64,000 bases of DNA. Origin: CAZEQJ01 sp964514385. GTDB taxonomy: Bacteria > Bacteroidota > Bacteroidia > Cytophagales > Cyclobacteriaceae. Positions 9,830 to 19,163 of this stretch are shown here, in pieces (within the stretch, counting starts at the first letter, position 1; each line of letters opens with the position of its first letter). The stretch is taken from positions 62,001 through 126,000 of the forward strand of contig CAZEQJ010000007.1 of NCBI GenBank assembly GCA_964514385.1. The letters are read 5' to 3'. Position numbers and translations under genes: made by a program. The notes below the pieces were generated by a model. That model did not search any database. It saw only the letters and a program-made list of their open reading frames with translations, and was not told where the DNA came from.

Positions 9830-11595
9830 CCTGCTGCTACGTTACTGTACTGCATCTGGTGCAACTGCGCATAGAAACCATTTGCCTTCAGGAGTTCCCG
9901 GTGCGTACCTGCCTCCTTAATTTCTCCTTTATCCAGTACGATAATATTGTTTGCTTTCTGTATGGTTGACAATCGGTGGGCAATAACAATGGATGTTCTG
10001 CCTTTCATCATTTTTTCTATGGCGCTCTGTATCAGTTCTTCAATTTCTGAGTCCACGCTTGATGTTGCCTCATCCAGAATGATGATATCAGGATTGTATA
10101 CCATAGCACGCACAAACGATATCAGCTGACGCTGGCCGGTAGACAACGTTGCGCCGCGCTCCATTACATTGTAATCAAGCCCACCGGGAAGTTTTTCGAT
10201 AAAGCGGTGGGCGCCAACCAGTTCTGCTGCCTCCATAACCTGGTTTCTCGTTATATTATGGTTGCGGAGGGTGATATTTTCAAAAATAGTATCAGAAAAC
10301 AGAAACACATCCTGTAATACCAGACCGATATGCTGCCGTAGCTTTTCCAGCTTATATTCTCTGATTTCGATATCGTCAATCAGGATGCTACCCTTGTTGA
10401 TATCATAAAACCGGGTGAGCAGGTTAATAATTGAGGATTTACCTGCACCGGTAGCACCAACGAGTGCCAGGCTGCTGCCTGCATCAACGCTGAAGTTTAT
10501 ATTTTTCAATACGTACTCTTCTTCATTGTAGGCAAACCACACATTTTTGAACTCGACCTTCCCTTTAAAATCTGAGCCTGGTGCGTATTTTCCTTCGTCC
10601 GGGATTTGCTCGGTGCTGTCCAGGAGATTTATAATGCGGTTTGTAGAGACAATACCCATCTGAAGGGTGTTGAACCTATCTGCGATCATGCGTATTGGCC
10701 TGAAAAACATTTGAATATACAGGATAAAGCCCGTGATCTCGCCCACAGTAGTTCCGCCTCCCAGCACACCTTTTGCTCCGTACCATACCAACAAGCCTAT
10801 ACTGCTGGCCTGTATGATTTCAGCAACCGGGAAATAGATCGAATAGTACATCACAGAGTTGAGGTTAGCTTTCAGATGGTCGTTATTGATAGACCTGAAT
10901 TTTTTGGCCTCTCTATCCTCATTATTGAAAATCTGTACAATATTCATCCCGGTGATATGCTCCTGCACGAATGTATTCAGGTTTGCCACTGCATTGCGCA
11001 CCTTATTAAAAGCTACTTTGATTTTTTCCTTGAAGATATACGTGCTGAGGATAAGGAGGGGGAAAGTAGCCAGACTCACCAATGTCAGCTGCCAGTTGAT
11101 AGAGAACATAAACCCGAGAATGATGAATATTTGCAGCAGGTCACCTATCATGGCAGCAATACCCTGGCTGAATACATCAGATAAAGTTTCTACATCTGAA
11201 ATATTTCGTGTAACCAGCCTTCCAATTGGTGTTTTATCAAAAAAACGCAGCCGTAGTGCGTTTATGTGGCGAAAAAGCTTGATCCTGATGTCGTTGATGA
11301 TATGCTGGCCCATCCAGCCGGACTCGTATGTATGCAAATATTGTACGATTGCATTGAGCACCAAAAGCCCTACCAGCACCAGTGTCATCACCACGAGTCC
11401 GTCAAAATCTCCCGTAAAAATCTGATGATCAATGATGTAGGTAACTACCAGCGGGCGTATCGGAGATAGTACTGCCACCAGAAGGGTAAGCACAACCAAA
11501 AAAATAAACCTGCCCATGTAGGGCTTAGTAAAACTAAACAGTCGTTTGAGCACGTGCCAGTCCAGGACCTTACCGCTTATTTCCTCTTTTTCCAA
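9826..11595 (-). CDS. ABC exporter half-transporter (permease-ATPase)
   Basis: A 589-residue type IV ABC exporter with an N-terminal six-helix membrane domain (about 20-320) and a C-terminal ATPase: Walker A GATGAGKSS, Q-loop LQDVFLFSDT, signature LSTGQRQ, Walker B IIILDEATSSVD and H-loop AHRLST. The catalytic glutamate is present but the signature is non-canonical (T for G). This complements the exporter at 7543, which has a canonical signature but no catalytic glutamate, as in heterodimeric exporters with one degenerate site. The substrate is unknown. Confidence 0.92.
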   Translation of the reverse strand: MEKEEISGKVLDWHVLKRLFSFTKPYMGRFIFLVVLTLLVAVLSPIRPLVVTYIIDHQIFTGDFDGLVVMTLVLVGLLVLNAIVQYLHTYESGWMGQHIINDIRIKLFRHINALRLRFFDKTPIGRLVTRNISDVETLSDVFSQGIAAMIGDLLQIFIILGFMFSINWQLTLVSLATFPLLILSTYIFKEKIKVAFNKVRNAVANLNTFVQEHITGMNIVQIFNNEDREAKKFRSINNDHLKANLNSVMYYSIYFPVAEIIQASSIGLLVWYGAKGVLGGGTTVGEITGFILYIQMFFRPIRMIADRFNTLQMGIVSTNRIINLLDSTEQIPDEGKYAPGSDFKGKVEFKNVWFAYNEEEYVLKNINFSVDAGSSLALVGATGAGKSSIINLLTRFYDINKGSILIDDIEIREYKLEKLRQHIGLVLQDVFLFSDTIFENITLRNHNITRNQVMEAAELVGAHRFIEKLPGGLDYNVMERGATLSTGQRQLISFVRAMVYNPDIIILDEATSSVDSEIEELIQSAIEKMMKGRTSIVIAHRLSTIQKANNIIVLDKGEIKEAGTHRELLKANGFYAQLHQMQYSNVAAG

Positions 11596-11601
11596 TTTGT
11601 G

Positions 11602-12333
11602 CTATGTTTCTGGATATAAAATCTTTTTCAAGTATAAACCTTCAGGTGGGGCTGCCGGCCCGGCATTCCTTCTGTCTTCCGAGCCCATAATTTCCAGCAT
11701 ATGCTCAGGTTGAATTTTACCTGTGCCTACCCAAAGCATTGTACCTACCAATGCTCTAACCATTCCCCTAAGAAACCTGTTTGCCGAAACGTTAAAAAAT
11801 AAAAAGGGTTCTTTTTTTTCCCAATAGGCGGACGTCACATTACACCTGAAATGGCTGACATCTGTTTTAACTCTGCTGAAGCTTGTGAAATCGTGTGTTC
11901 CTAGCAGAAATGAAGCAGCTGTATTCATAGCTTCGATATCAAGCGGCGGGTAAAAAAAATATACCTGTTCATGAAGAAAAGGCTGCTTTCTTTGCGCAAT
12001 TTTATAAATATAGCTTCTTTCCAGCGCATCAAAGCGGGCATGAAAGCTGTCAGCTACGGTAACGCAATCCAAAACGGAGATATCATAGGGCAGTACATTG
12101 TTCAGATGGTAGATAAAGTCGGGGGGCAGGGCTCCGTCAATATCAAAATGTACCGTTTGTTGTAAGGCATGTACACCGGTATCTGTTCTTCCGCTGGCCG
12201 TAACTCTGACGTTGCTCCGAAGCAGCAATTGCATTTTTTCTTCTAATACATCCTGTACACCTGTCGCATTGTGTTGTGATTGCCAGCCATGATATCGAGT
12301 GCCTTTGTACGATATATCCATTCTGTACCTCAT
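11602..12333 (-). CDS. truA: tRNA pseudouridine(38-40) synthase TruA
   Basis: Isomerises uridines 38-40 of the tRNA anticodon stem. It has 243 residues. The catalytic aspartate is Asp51 in GRTDTGVHALQQ, and the second conserved motif NRFLRGMVRALVGTM is present. The start MRYRMDISYKGTRYHGWQ is canonical. It lies 6 nt upstream of the exporter gene on the same strand, so the two may share a transcript. Confidence 0.96.
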   Translation of the reverse strand: MRYRMDISYKGTRYHGWQSQHNATGVQDVLEEKMQLLLRSNVRVTASGRTDTGVHALQQTVHFDIDGALPPDFIYHLNNVLPYDISVLDCVTVADSFHARFDALERSYIYKIAQRKQPFLHEQVYFFYPPLDIEAMNTAASFLLGTHDFTSFSRVKTDVSHFRCNVTSAYWEKKEPFLFFNVSANRFLRGMVRALVGTMLWVGTGKIQPEHMLEIMGSEDRRNAGPAAPPEGLYLKKILYPET

Positions 12334-12337
12334 AGGG

Positions 12338-12345
12338 CAAAGTTA
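12338..12345 (-). promoter_or_regulatory. Putative -7 element of truA, nearly leaderless
   Basis: On the minus strand TAACTTTG is followed by CCCT and the truA ATG. If used, transcription would start within a few bases of the start codon. No clear -33 TTG is visible. Confidence 0.35.
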
Positions 12346-12399
12346 AAAAAAGGATTTTCGAAATTATTACCTTAATTTTGAACCCAAACAAAATAAGAT

Positions 12400-12876
12400 A
12401 TGATACAACGTCCGCAATCCATCTTCATGTTTCTGATCACAGCTATCATGTTGGCCGTATTATTTTTCCCTTTATGGTCAAAAACAGCTAATGATGGAAA
12501 TGCTGAGATCGTACTTACTTCATGGACGTTAGAACAGGTATCCGGGGATGAGGTAGTTCGTGAAAAACCATCCTTTTATCTGGCCGCAATTGCAATTTTA
12601 TCCGGTATCATTGCATTGATTTCGATATTTCAGTATTCCAACAGGCTCAGGCAGATGCAATTGAATGCGCTGAATGCCCTTTTTATTGCCGGTTATGTAA
12701 TTGTCGCTTCACTGGTATTTATACGTGAGGCTGATACATGGATCACTGACCCTCAGCAGGGTGAGTTTGAGATCGGGTTTTATTTCCCTATAGCGGCATT
12801 AATTTGCAATATGATCGCCAACCGGTTGATCAGGCGTGACGAAAAGCTGGTGAAAAGCGTAGACCGTATCAGGTGA
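12400..12876 (+). CDS. DUF4293-family membrane protein
   Basis: A 158-residue protein with four predicted membrane helices (about residues 9-25, 63-80, 89-107, 125-145) and the MIQRPQSIFMFL start typical of the Bacteroidota-specific DUF4293 family. Function is unknown. It diverges from truA and overlaps the 3' end of kmo by 8 nt. TAATTTTG at 12373-12380 is a plausible -7 element. Confidence 0.8.
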   Translation: MIQRPQSIFMFLITAIMLAVLFFPLWSKTANDGNAEIVLTSWTLEQVSGDEVVREKPSFYLAAIAILSGIIALISIFQYSNRLRQMQLNALNALFIAGYVIVASLVFIREADTWITDPQQGEFEIGFYFPIAALICNMIANRLIRRDEKLVKSVDRIR

Positions 12877-14185
12877 TTTGTGCGCGATACTGATCAATAA
12901 TCTGATCTGGTGTAAGGCTTTTTTCTATGGCCTGCTGCAATAAAGCCTGCTGGATTTTCCCTCGCTCATACGCTACATGATAGGGGATGTCACTAAAGGT
13001 GACCATCGAATACAACGGTATCCAGTCTTCAGCATATTTTTTATGCAGGTTCGCGTCAATTTCTTTCATTTTTAAAAATACCGGATCGGCCACCTTATCG
13101 CGCATTTCGATGAAATTGTCGTATGCCAGTCTGGCAAGGGCATCAGCATCCTTTTTGCGTTGCTGCTGAAAATTTTCCAGAATATTATCCCAATTCCCGT
13201 CAGATGCGTCAAGCATTTCGACGAGTATTCTGCAATCTTCAAATCCGGCATTCATGCCCTGCCCATAAAACGGGAGTACCGCATGGGCTGCATCGCCAAT
13301 CAGCAGGAAGGAACTGCCCCAGCGCCATGGGTAAGTCTTGATGGTAACCAGTGTGGAAGTGGGGAACCTTTCCCATTGATCGTCCAGGTCGGGCAGTAGC
13401 TTCAAGGCATCGGGAAAATACTTTTGGAAGAATTCACGTCGTTCGCTTTGATCTTCAAGGGAGGCAAAGCTTTCCTTTCCCTTCATGGGAAGAAAAAGAG
13501 TTACGGTAAAGGTTTTGTCAGTATTTGGCAGTGCGATGAGCATAAAATGCTTTCGCGGCCAGATATGCAAGCCGTTTTTTTCCATGGCAAAATCACCATG
13601 CACAGGAAGAATATTTAATTCCTTATATCCATATTCAAGGTATTCCTGCTGGTATTCATAGCCCTCACGTTTATTCATCTCACGCCGCAGGATCGAGTAG
13701 GCACCATCGGCACCAAATATTTTGCCGGCATTGATTTTCACATAATCGCTTTCATGATCAAAAGTGAGCGCATTGGTATTGAGGTTGATTTCTTCACAGT
13801 AATGATCGAAATGAAAATTTACACCTATATTTTCTGCTTCATCCACCAGTTTACGATTGAGCAACCCTCTGGATACGGAATATATGGCATTATTTTCGGT
13901 GCTGTAGGGCTGCACTTGCGTATTTCCTTCCATGTCATGGACGATACGACCTTCCATACGCACAAGCAAAGGCTCGATCGCAGTTTTTACTCCTGCCATT
14001 TCCAGGGCTTTAAACCCCCTATGACTCAGGGCCAGGTTGATGGACCTTCCCGCTGCAAGCTCCTTGCTCCTGGGGTCACTCCGTTTCTCATATATATCAA
14101 CCTTGTGGCCTTTTTTTCTCAACAGAATACCCAGCAGGGTGCCTACGAGGCCGGCTCCTAAAACAATATTATCTTTTTGTATCAA
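12869..14185 (-). CDS. kmo: Kynurenine 3-monooxygenase
   Basis: FAD-dependent enzyme that converts L-kynurenine to 3-hydroxykynurenine with NADPH and O2. It has 438 residues. The dinucleotide-binding motif GAGLVG is at residues 10-15, and the flavin motif GDAAHAVLPFYGQGMNAGFED (given from its first residue G to D) lies near residue 300. The 5' end overlaps kynU by 17 nt, so the two are probably coupled in a haao-kynU-kmo transcript. With its neighbours it forms a kynurenine-to-aminocarboxymuconate segment; tryptophan dioxygenase and formamidase are not in the window. Confidence 0.95.
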   Translation of the reverse strand: MIQKDNIVLGAGLVGTLLGILLRKKGHKVDIYEKRSDPRSKELAAGRSINLALSHRGFKALEMAGVKTAIEPLLVRMEGRIVHDMEGNTQVQPYSTENNAIYSVSRGLLNRKLVDEAENIGVNFHFDHYCEEINLNTNALTFDHESDYVKINAGKIFGADGAYSILRREMNKREGYEYQQEYLEYGYKELNILPVHGDFAMEKNGLHIWPRKHFMLIALPNTDKTFTVTLFLPMKGKESFASLEDQSERREFFQKYFPDALKLLPDLDDQWERFPTSTLVTIKTYPWRWGSSFLLIGDAAHAVLPFYGQGMNAGFEDCRILVEMLDASDGNWDNILENFQQQRKKDADALARLAYDNFIEMRDKVADPVFLKMKEIDANLHKKYAEDWIPLYSMVTFSDIPYHVAYERGKIQQALLQQAIEKSLTPDQIIDQYRAQIT

Positions 14186-15377
14186 CTGCTGTCGGGATTA
14201 GGTGATCAATTATATTGGCAAGGCGATCAAGATCCTGCATATCATTATATAGGGGCGCCGGCGCCAGTCGAATGATATCCGGCACTCGCCAGTCACCAAT
14301 CACGCCGTTTGCCAGTAGTTTGTCGAAAAACGGTTTTCCTTCCTTTACCCTGAATGAAACCTGACAGCCCCGCTTAGCCGGATCCTGTGGGGTAATGATC
14401 TCAAAGGCATCGTATTTTTGCAGTATGTCGATAAGCTGGGTCGTGAGCTGTTCGCTTTTGGCCCTCAGGGTGGTCATGCCGTATTCGTCAAACCATTTCA
14501 GCGCAGCCTTAAGCGCAGCGAGGGACAGCACATCAGGATTGCTCTGAACCCATCCATCAGCACCTTTTGCAGGAATGAATTCATCTTCCATCAGGAAACG
14601 GGTATCGGCAGGATAGCCCCACCATCCGCTTAGACGGGGCAGATTCCTGTCCTCTCCATGCTTTACATGTACAAAAATGCCAGCAATGGCTCCAGGGCCG
14701 GCGTTTACATATTTGTAATGGCACCATGAAGCAAAATCAACCCCCCATTCATGTAGCTTCAGTATCACATTTCCTGCGGCATGGGCCAGGTCAAAGCCAC
14801 AAATGATGTCATTGGCCCGGCATACTTCCGCTATTTTTTCCATATCCAATACCTGACCGGAATGAAACTGCACACCGGGCAGCAGCACAAGTGCAATCTC
14901 ATCTTTCTTTTCGTGGAGCAGATCACAAAGCTCATTTTCATCGAGGATGTTATGCTCATTTCCGGCAAACTGTATTAAGTCTTCCGAAGGCTGGCCGCCA
15001 TGCCACTGGATTTGCGACTGTGCGATGTAGCGGTCGCTGGGAAATGCATTTTTTTCGATCAGGATCTTCTTTTTCTTGCCTTTCGGACGGTAAAAGGAAG
15101 CCATCAGAAGGTGAAGGTTGGTAGAAAGTGAACCCATTGCAGCTACTTCATCAGGGGTTGCACCCACCAGCCTGGCCAGTGAAGGTTTGAGGGATTCTGC
15201 CAGGTTATACCACGGGTCATGGTCAGAAAAATGACCCTCAACGCCTTCAGATCTCCATTTATTTAACTGAAAATCAATTTCTCCCCTCGTATTTTTCGGC
15301 TGCAGCCCAAGGGAGTTTCCGCAAAGGTATACTACCTCCTTCCCGTCTTGAACGGGTATATGAAAATTGTCTCTCAT
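14169..15377 (-). CDS. kynU: Kynureninase
   Basis: PLP enzyme that cleaves (3-hydroxy)kynurenine to (3-hydroxy)anthranilate and alanine. It has 402 residues. YLCGNSLGLQP begins the catalytic core. The PLP lysine lies in SWCHYKYVNAGPG, and FDLAHAAGNV carries the cofactor-binding aspartate. The ATG directly abuts the haao stop codon in the same frame (TAAATG), so no upstream start is possible. The protein therefore begins at MRDNFHIP and lacks the leading segment of about 20 residues (LDxxDPL-type) that I expect in the family. Confidence 0.95.
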   Translation of the reverse strand: MRDNFHIPVQDGKEVVYLCGNSLGLQPKNTRGEIDFQLNKWRSEGVEGHFSDHDPWYNLAESLKPSLARLVGATPDEVAAMGSLSTNLHLLMASFYRPKGKKKKILIEKNAFPSDRYIAQSQIQWHGGQPSEDLIQFAGNEHNILDENELCDLLHEKKDEIALVLLPGVQFHSGQVLDMEKIAEVCRANDIICGFDLAHAAGNVILKLHEWGVDFASWCHYKYVNAGPGAIAGIFVHVKHGEDRNLPRLSGWWGYPADTRFLMEDEFIPAKGADGWVQSNPDVLSLAALKAALKWFDEYGMTTLRAKSEQLTTQLIDILQKYDAFEIITPQDPAKRGCQVSFRVKEGKPFFDKLLANGVIGDWRVPDIIRLAPAPLYNDMQDLDRLANIIDHLIPTAVDTKR

Positions 15378-15908
15378 TTATTCTACAAATCTTTCATCAG
15401 CTTCCATTACCTCACCGGTCACCGGGCAGGTCCGTAGCTCTTCTGAGCTGTAAAAACGCTTGAATACAGGCAAAAAGTCCTTCTCTATGTTGGTCAGATG
15501 AAAATACTCTTCATACAGTTTGGCATTGGCTGTATCAGAATACCAGATGAGGCCGTCTTTGTGATGAGGCTCCCTCTTTCGTTCGATCACCAGACCTACG
15601 GTGTTGGCAGGCCGTACGGGGGAATGCGGTACTCTGGCCGGCAACAGAAACATTTCGCCTTCGCGGATATCTATGGTCTTTTTCTGACCGTCCTCTTGAA
15701 TATGAACCTGAATATCACCCTCCAGCTGATAGAAGAGTTCTTCTGTTTCGTTATAGTGATAATCTTTGCGTGCATTGGGGCCACCCACGACCATTACAAT
15801 ATAATCCCCTGCATCCGCATATAAGTTTTTATTCCCTACAGGTGGCTTCAGGAGGTCGCGGTTATCATCTATCCATTTCCTGAGGTTGAATGGCTTTTTT
15901 ATACTCAT
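15378..15908 (-). CDS. haao: 3-hydroxyanthranilate 3,4-dioxygenase
   Basis: Cupin-fold iron dioxygenase that opens the ring of 3-hydroxyanthranilate to give 2-amino-3-carboxymuconate semialdehyde, a branch point to quinolinate/NAD or further breakdown. It has 176 residues. Metal ligands by family spacing are His51, Glu57 and His95. Many bacterial members carry a second rubredoxin-like iron site with four cysteines near the C-terminus; this one has a single cysteine there (TCPVTGEVM), so that site is absent. First gene of the kynurenine operon. Confidence 0.95.
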   Translation of the reverse strand: MSIKKPFNLRKWIDDNRDLLKPPVGNKNLYADAGDYIVMVVGGPNARKDYHYNETEELFYQLEGDIQVHIQEDGQKKTIDIREGEMFLLPARVPHSPVRPANTVGLVIERKREPHHKDGLIWYSDTANAKLYEEYFHLTNIEKDFLPVFKRFYSSEELRTCPVTGEVMEADERFVE

Positions 15909-15954
15909 AATGAGGTAACAATTATCGGTTCATGAAGTTCGGCTGAAACAAATC

Positions 15955-15980
15955 AAAAAAAGCTCCCTTGGGAGCTTTTG
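15955..15980 (-). terminator. Intrinsic terminator after the 16003 gene
   Basis: Perfect 7-bp stem AGCTCCC / GGGAGCT with a 2-nt loop at 15961-15976. On the minus strand a run of seven T follows, ending the upstream membrane-protein transcript before the kynurenine operon. Confidence 0.75.
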
Positions 15981-16002
15981 ATATTGCAAAGGTAATCAGA
16001 AA

Positions 16003-16743
16003 TTAACTTACAGGATCGGAGGATTTGAGTTTAGCGATCTTAAACTCCCTCTTTTCTCTGTACCCGGTATAAATATCTTTATAGTATTTCACAAGGCGAC
16101 CTTCTTTTTCTGTTGTAGGCGCTTCGATAATTTCTTCTTTTACCACCTTAAGCGTGTAGTAACCTGAATCAGGTGACAGTTCCGCATGAAGGTGACCCGC
16201 ATATTTCTCAATCTTGGTATCACCTGATGCCTCATCGATCCACACGTCGTAGTCAACAGAAAAGATATTTTCTTCAGCCTGCATACCTTCATCCAGGTAT
16301 ACATCTTCCTCCTCTTCTGAAAGGAGTTTCATTTTGTTGCCTGTCTTTGGATTGATTCGAGGTGTATATCTCAGCTTCTTAAGTCGCTTTTCGATATAAA
16401 AAGGATAGTAGAACTTGAGGATATTGGAGATCACTACACCAACGATAAGGCCCATCATAGCCGAAATAAAAATTCTGGCGACAAACCATACCGTTCCTCC
16501 CTGCTCAGATATTGTGTTGCTAAACAAGGCCACAGCAATGATCAGCCCCAGGGCTACGTACCACAGATAGTTGATTTCATGCTTGTTGATAAAATCATAC
16601 CTGTCTTTGTATTCTCTGATACCATTGAGCCTGATAATATAGTACAGAAAGAACAATACTGTTAATCCTCCAATACCGTAGGATACGTATCTGGCATACA
16701 TGTTCCAGGAAAGTAAAAAAGCTTCGAAACTTGTGTCATTCAT
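16003..16743 (-). CDS. Conserved membrane protein of unknown function
   Basis: A 246-residue protein with an N-terminal domain of three hydrophobic helices (about residues 20-40, 58-76, 88-110) and a soluble C-terminal part with an acidic stretch (LLSEEEEDVYLDEGMQAEEN) followed by a beta-rich segment. I recognise similar Bacteroidota proteins but no assigned function. It is monocistronic: a terminator follows at 15955-15980 and 139 nt without genes precede it. Confidence 0.7.
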   Translation of the reverse strand: MNDTSFEAFLLSWNMYARYVSYGIGGLTVLFFLYYIIRLNGIREYKDRYDFINKHEINYLWYVALGLIIAVALFSNTISEQGGTVWFVARIFISAMMGLIVGVVISNILKFYYPFYIEKRLKKLRYTPRINPKTGNKMKLLSEEEEDVYLDEGMQAEENIFSVDYDVWIDEASGDTKIEKYAGHLHAELSPDSGYYTLKVVKEEIIEAPTTEKEGRLVKYYKDIYTGYREKREFKIAKLKSSDPVS

Positions 16744-16882
16744 GGCTAAAGCATTCAGTCAGTTAACATTTAAGATCATGTAAATATATAAAATTAAATA
16801 AAGAATGAACTTCTTTATCTGTTTTTGCTGTAATAATTTATTTATTCGATGATAAATGTAACAAAAAGGTCATATATCTGAA

Positions 16883-19078
16883 TTATCTGAGCAGATTATC
16901 TTCAACAAAACCGGTCATTTGAGTGAATAGATGGTATCGGGTATTGCCGCCATACAGTCCATGATTTTTGTCCGGGTATAGTTGCAGGTCAAAGGGTTTA
17001 CCGGCTTCTACCAATGCATTGACCAGATGTATGGTATTTTGCAAATGCACATTGTCATCACCTGTGCCATGTACCAGCATCAGGTTGCCTTCCAGTTTGG
17101 CCGCATGTGTTATCGGGCTGTATTCATCATAGCCTCTTTCATTTTCATCCGGAAGGCCAAGATAGCGTTCAGTGTAAATGCTATCATAAAACCTCCAGTT
17201 CGTGACAGGTGCCACCGCAATGGCCATTGAAAACACATCTGGAGATGTCAAAATACATAATGACGACAAGTAGCCACCATAGCTCCATCCCCAGATGCCT
17301 ATCCTGCTTCCGTCCACGTAAGGCAACTTACTTAGATACCCCGCAGCATGAACCTGATCGGCGCTTTCATATCGGCCCAATTTGCTGTAGGTAATATGCT
17401 TGAAGAGCTTTCCTCTGCCTCCTGTACCCCTGTTATCCACGCATACTACAATTACTCCCATCTGAGCCAGCATCTGATGCCAGGCGTCTGTGGTACCGTT
17501 GAAGCGCTTCAGCACCTGCTGCGACCCGGGGCCGCCATAGACAAACATCAGCACCGGATATTGCCTGGATGGGTCAAAATCATATGGCTTGATCATGTAG
17601 CCATTGAGTGTCATCTCATCAGTGGTCTCAAAGGTGAAATATTCTTTGTCTGTAAACTTATAGTCTCTCAGCTTTTTCTCAAGTTCACGGTTACTCTCCA
17701 GCCTTCTAACCATTTTATGATCCCCGGCTTCCAGCAGGTCCACGATCAGGGGACCATTGGCAGGGGTATAAAAATCAAGATAGTAACTGAAATCACGGCT
17801 GATGTTGTAGCTGTGCACTCCGGGTGCCGAAGAGATCTGCTCCAGCTTTTTCCCTTTCACATCGATGGTGTACAGATGTCGCTCCAGTGAGGAGGCTCGA
17901 GTGCTTATAAACCAGATCTTTTTATTTTTTTTATCATAGCCCAGTAATTCGGTAACCTCCCAGTCGCCGTCAGTGAGCTGGCTTATCAACTCACCATTTT
18001 GCTCATGATGGTAGATATGTTTATAGCCATCTGCCTCACTGGTACGCAGAAAAGTTCCATCACCAATGAAAAGAAGCTTATCATTGTAATCAATATCCAC
18101 ATAGGTAGGAGATTCCTCCTTGAGTATCAGGGCTACTTCCCGGCTTTCCGGATCATACCCATAAAGCTTTAGCTCATTCTGTTGTCGGTTCAGCCAGGTG
18201 ATTATGGCAAGGGCATCTCCGGCCCATTCCAGCCTCGGGATATAACTATCTTCCACCTCGGGTATCTGGACCACATCGTGTTTTCTGTTGGCTACATCGT
18301 AACTGGTAATGGTAACCATTGCATTCTTTTCCCCCGCTTTGGGGTACTTAAACCGGTAATCTTCAGGATAAAGGCCTGTTCCCCATGCCTGCATATTATA
18401 TTCGGATACAAGGCGCTCATCAAATGAAAGGTATAACAGAAATCGCGAATCAGGAGACCAGACAAAGGTTTTTGTGATCGAAAACTCCTCTTCATATACC
18501 CAGTCAGCACCTCCGTGTATCAGCTCGTTTTTTTTACCATCGCGAGTTACAGCATGAGTGCTGCCGCCGGAAACATCATAAATGTAAAGGTTATTGTCGG
18601 TCATGTAGGCGACCTGATTGCCATCGGGCGAGAAGGTGGCAAATGATTGCTTGCGTCCGTCGGTGCGCAGGGGACTGGCTGTCTCTGTTTCAGGATCAAA
18701 AATGTAATAGAAAGCCCGCGTAGAGCGGCGGTAGACGGGCTCCATCTCCACAGCAATAAGCATGATAGATTCGTCGTTATTGAAGGCATAATCATCGATC
18801 TGCACGTCGCGCGCAATCTGATGTGATTTGATCAGTGTATCGACTGATAAACCGCTTTCGGTATTAAATTTGACTATCGCTGCCTGCCCTCCCATATTGA
18901 CACGACTGGTAAAATAGGCCCCATCGTTCATCCATTGCACATTATATACCGATCGTTGAGCAAACTCATTCTTTTTGTAAATATCCCCAACATTGAAAAG
19001 AGCTTGTCCGTATAAGGGGTTGAATAATATTAAACATATAGCCGACATCAACACCCTTATATATACTTCAGCTTTCAT
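16883..19078 (-). CDS. Exported dipeptidyl-peptidase IV-type serine peptidase (S9B)
   Basis: A 731-residue secreted peptidase that removes X-Pro or X-Ala dipeptides (family knowledge). It has a signal peptide at about residues 1-25, a beta-propeller DPP-IV N-terminal domain to about 480, then the prolyl-oligopeptidase catalytic domain. The catalytic triad is Ser599 (GWSYGGY), Asp674 (HGTGDDNVH) and His706 (DKNHGLYGG). The propeller carries a DWVYEEE motif with the paired glutamates that bind the substrate N-terminus. It probably acts in the periplasm in peptide use. Confidence 0.93.
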   Translation of the reverse strand: MKAEVYIRVLMSAICLILFNPLYGQALFNVGDIYKKNEFAQRSVYNVQWMNDGAYFTSRVNMGGQAAIVKFNTESGLSVDTLIKSHQIARDVQIDDYAFNNDESIMLIAVEMEPVYRRSTRAFYYIFDPETETASPLRTDGRKQSFATFSPDGNQVAYMTDNNLYIYDVSGGSTHAVTRDGKKNELIHGGADWVYEEEFSITKTFVWSPDSRFLLYLSFDERLVSEYNMQAWGTGLYPEDYRFKYPKAGEKNAMVTITSYDVANRKHDVVQIPEVEDSYIPRLEWAGDALAIITWLNRQQNELKLYGYDPESREVALILKEESPTYVDIDYNDKLLFIGDGTFLRTSEADGYKHIYHHEQNGELISQLTDGDWEVTELLGYDKKNKKIWFISTRASSLERHLYTIDVKGKKLEQISSAPGVHSYNISRDFSYYLDFYTPANGPLIVDLLEAGDHKMVRRLESNRELEKKLRDYKFTDKEYFTFETTDEMTLNGYMIKPYDFDPSRQYPVLMFVYGGPGSQQVLKRFNGTTDAWHQMLAQMGVIVVCVDNRGTGGRGKLFKHITYSKLGRYESADQVHAAGYLSKLPYVDGSRIGIWGWSYGGYLSSLCILTSPDVFSMAIAVAPVTNWRFYDSIYTERYLGLPDENERGYDEYSPITHAAKLEGNLMLVHGTGDDNVHLQNTIHLVNALVEAGKPFDLQLYPDKNHGLYGGNTRYHLFTQMTGFVEDNLLR

Positions 19079-19163
19079 CGATTTTTAATTTTAATGACTT
19101 GACACAACCCATGCACTCCAAATAAGTGTCTTTAATTATACTAAATAAAATAAATCTAATACT

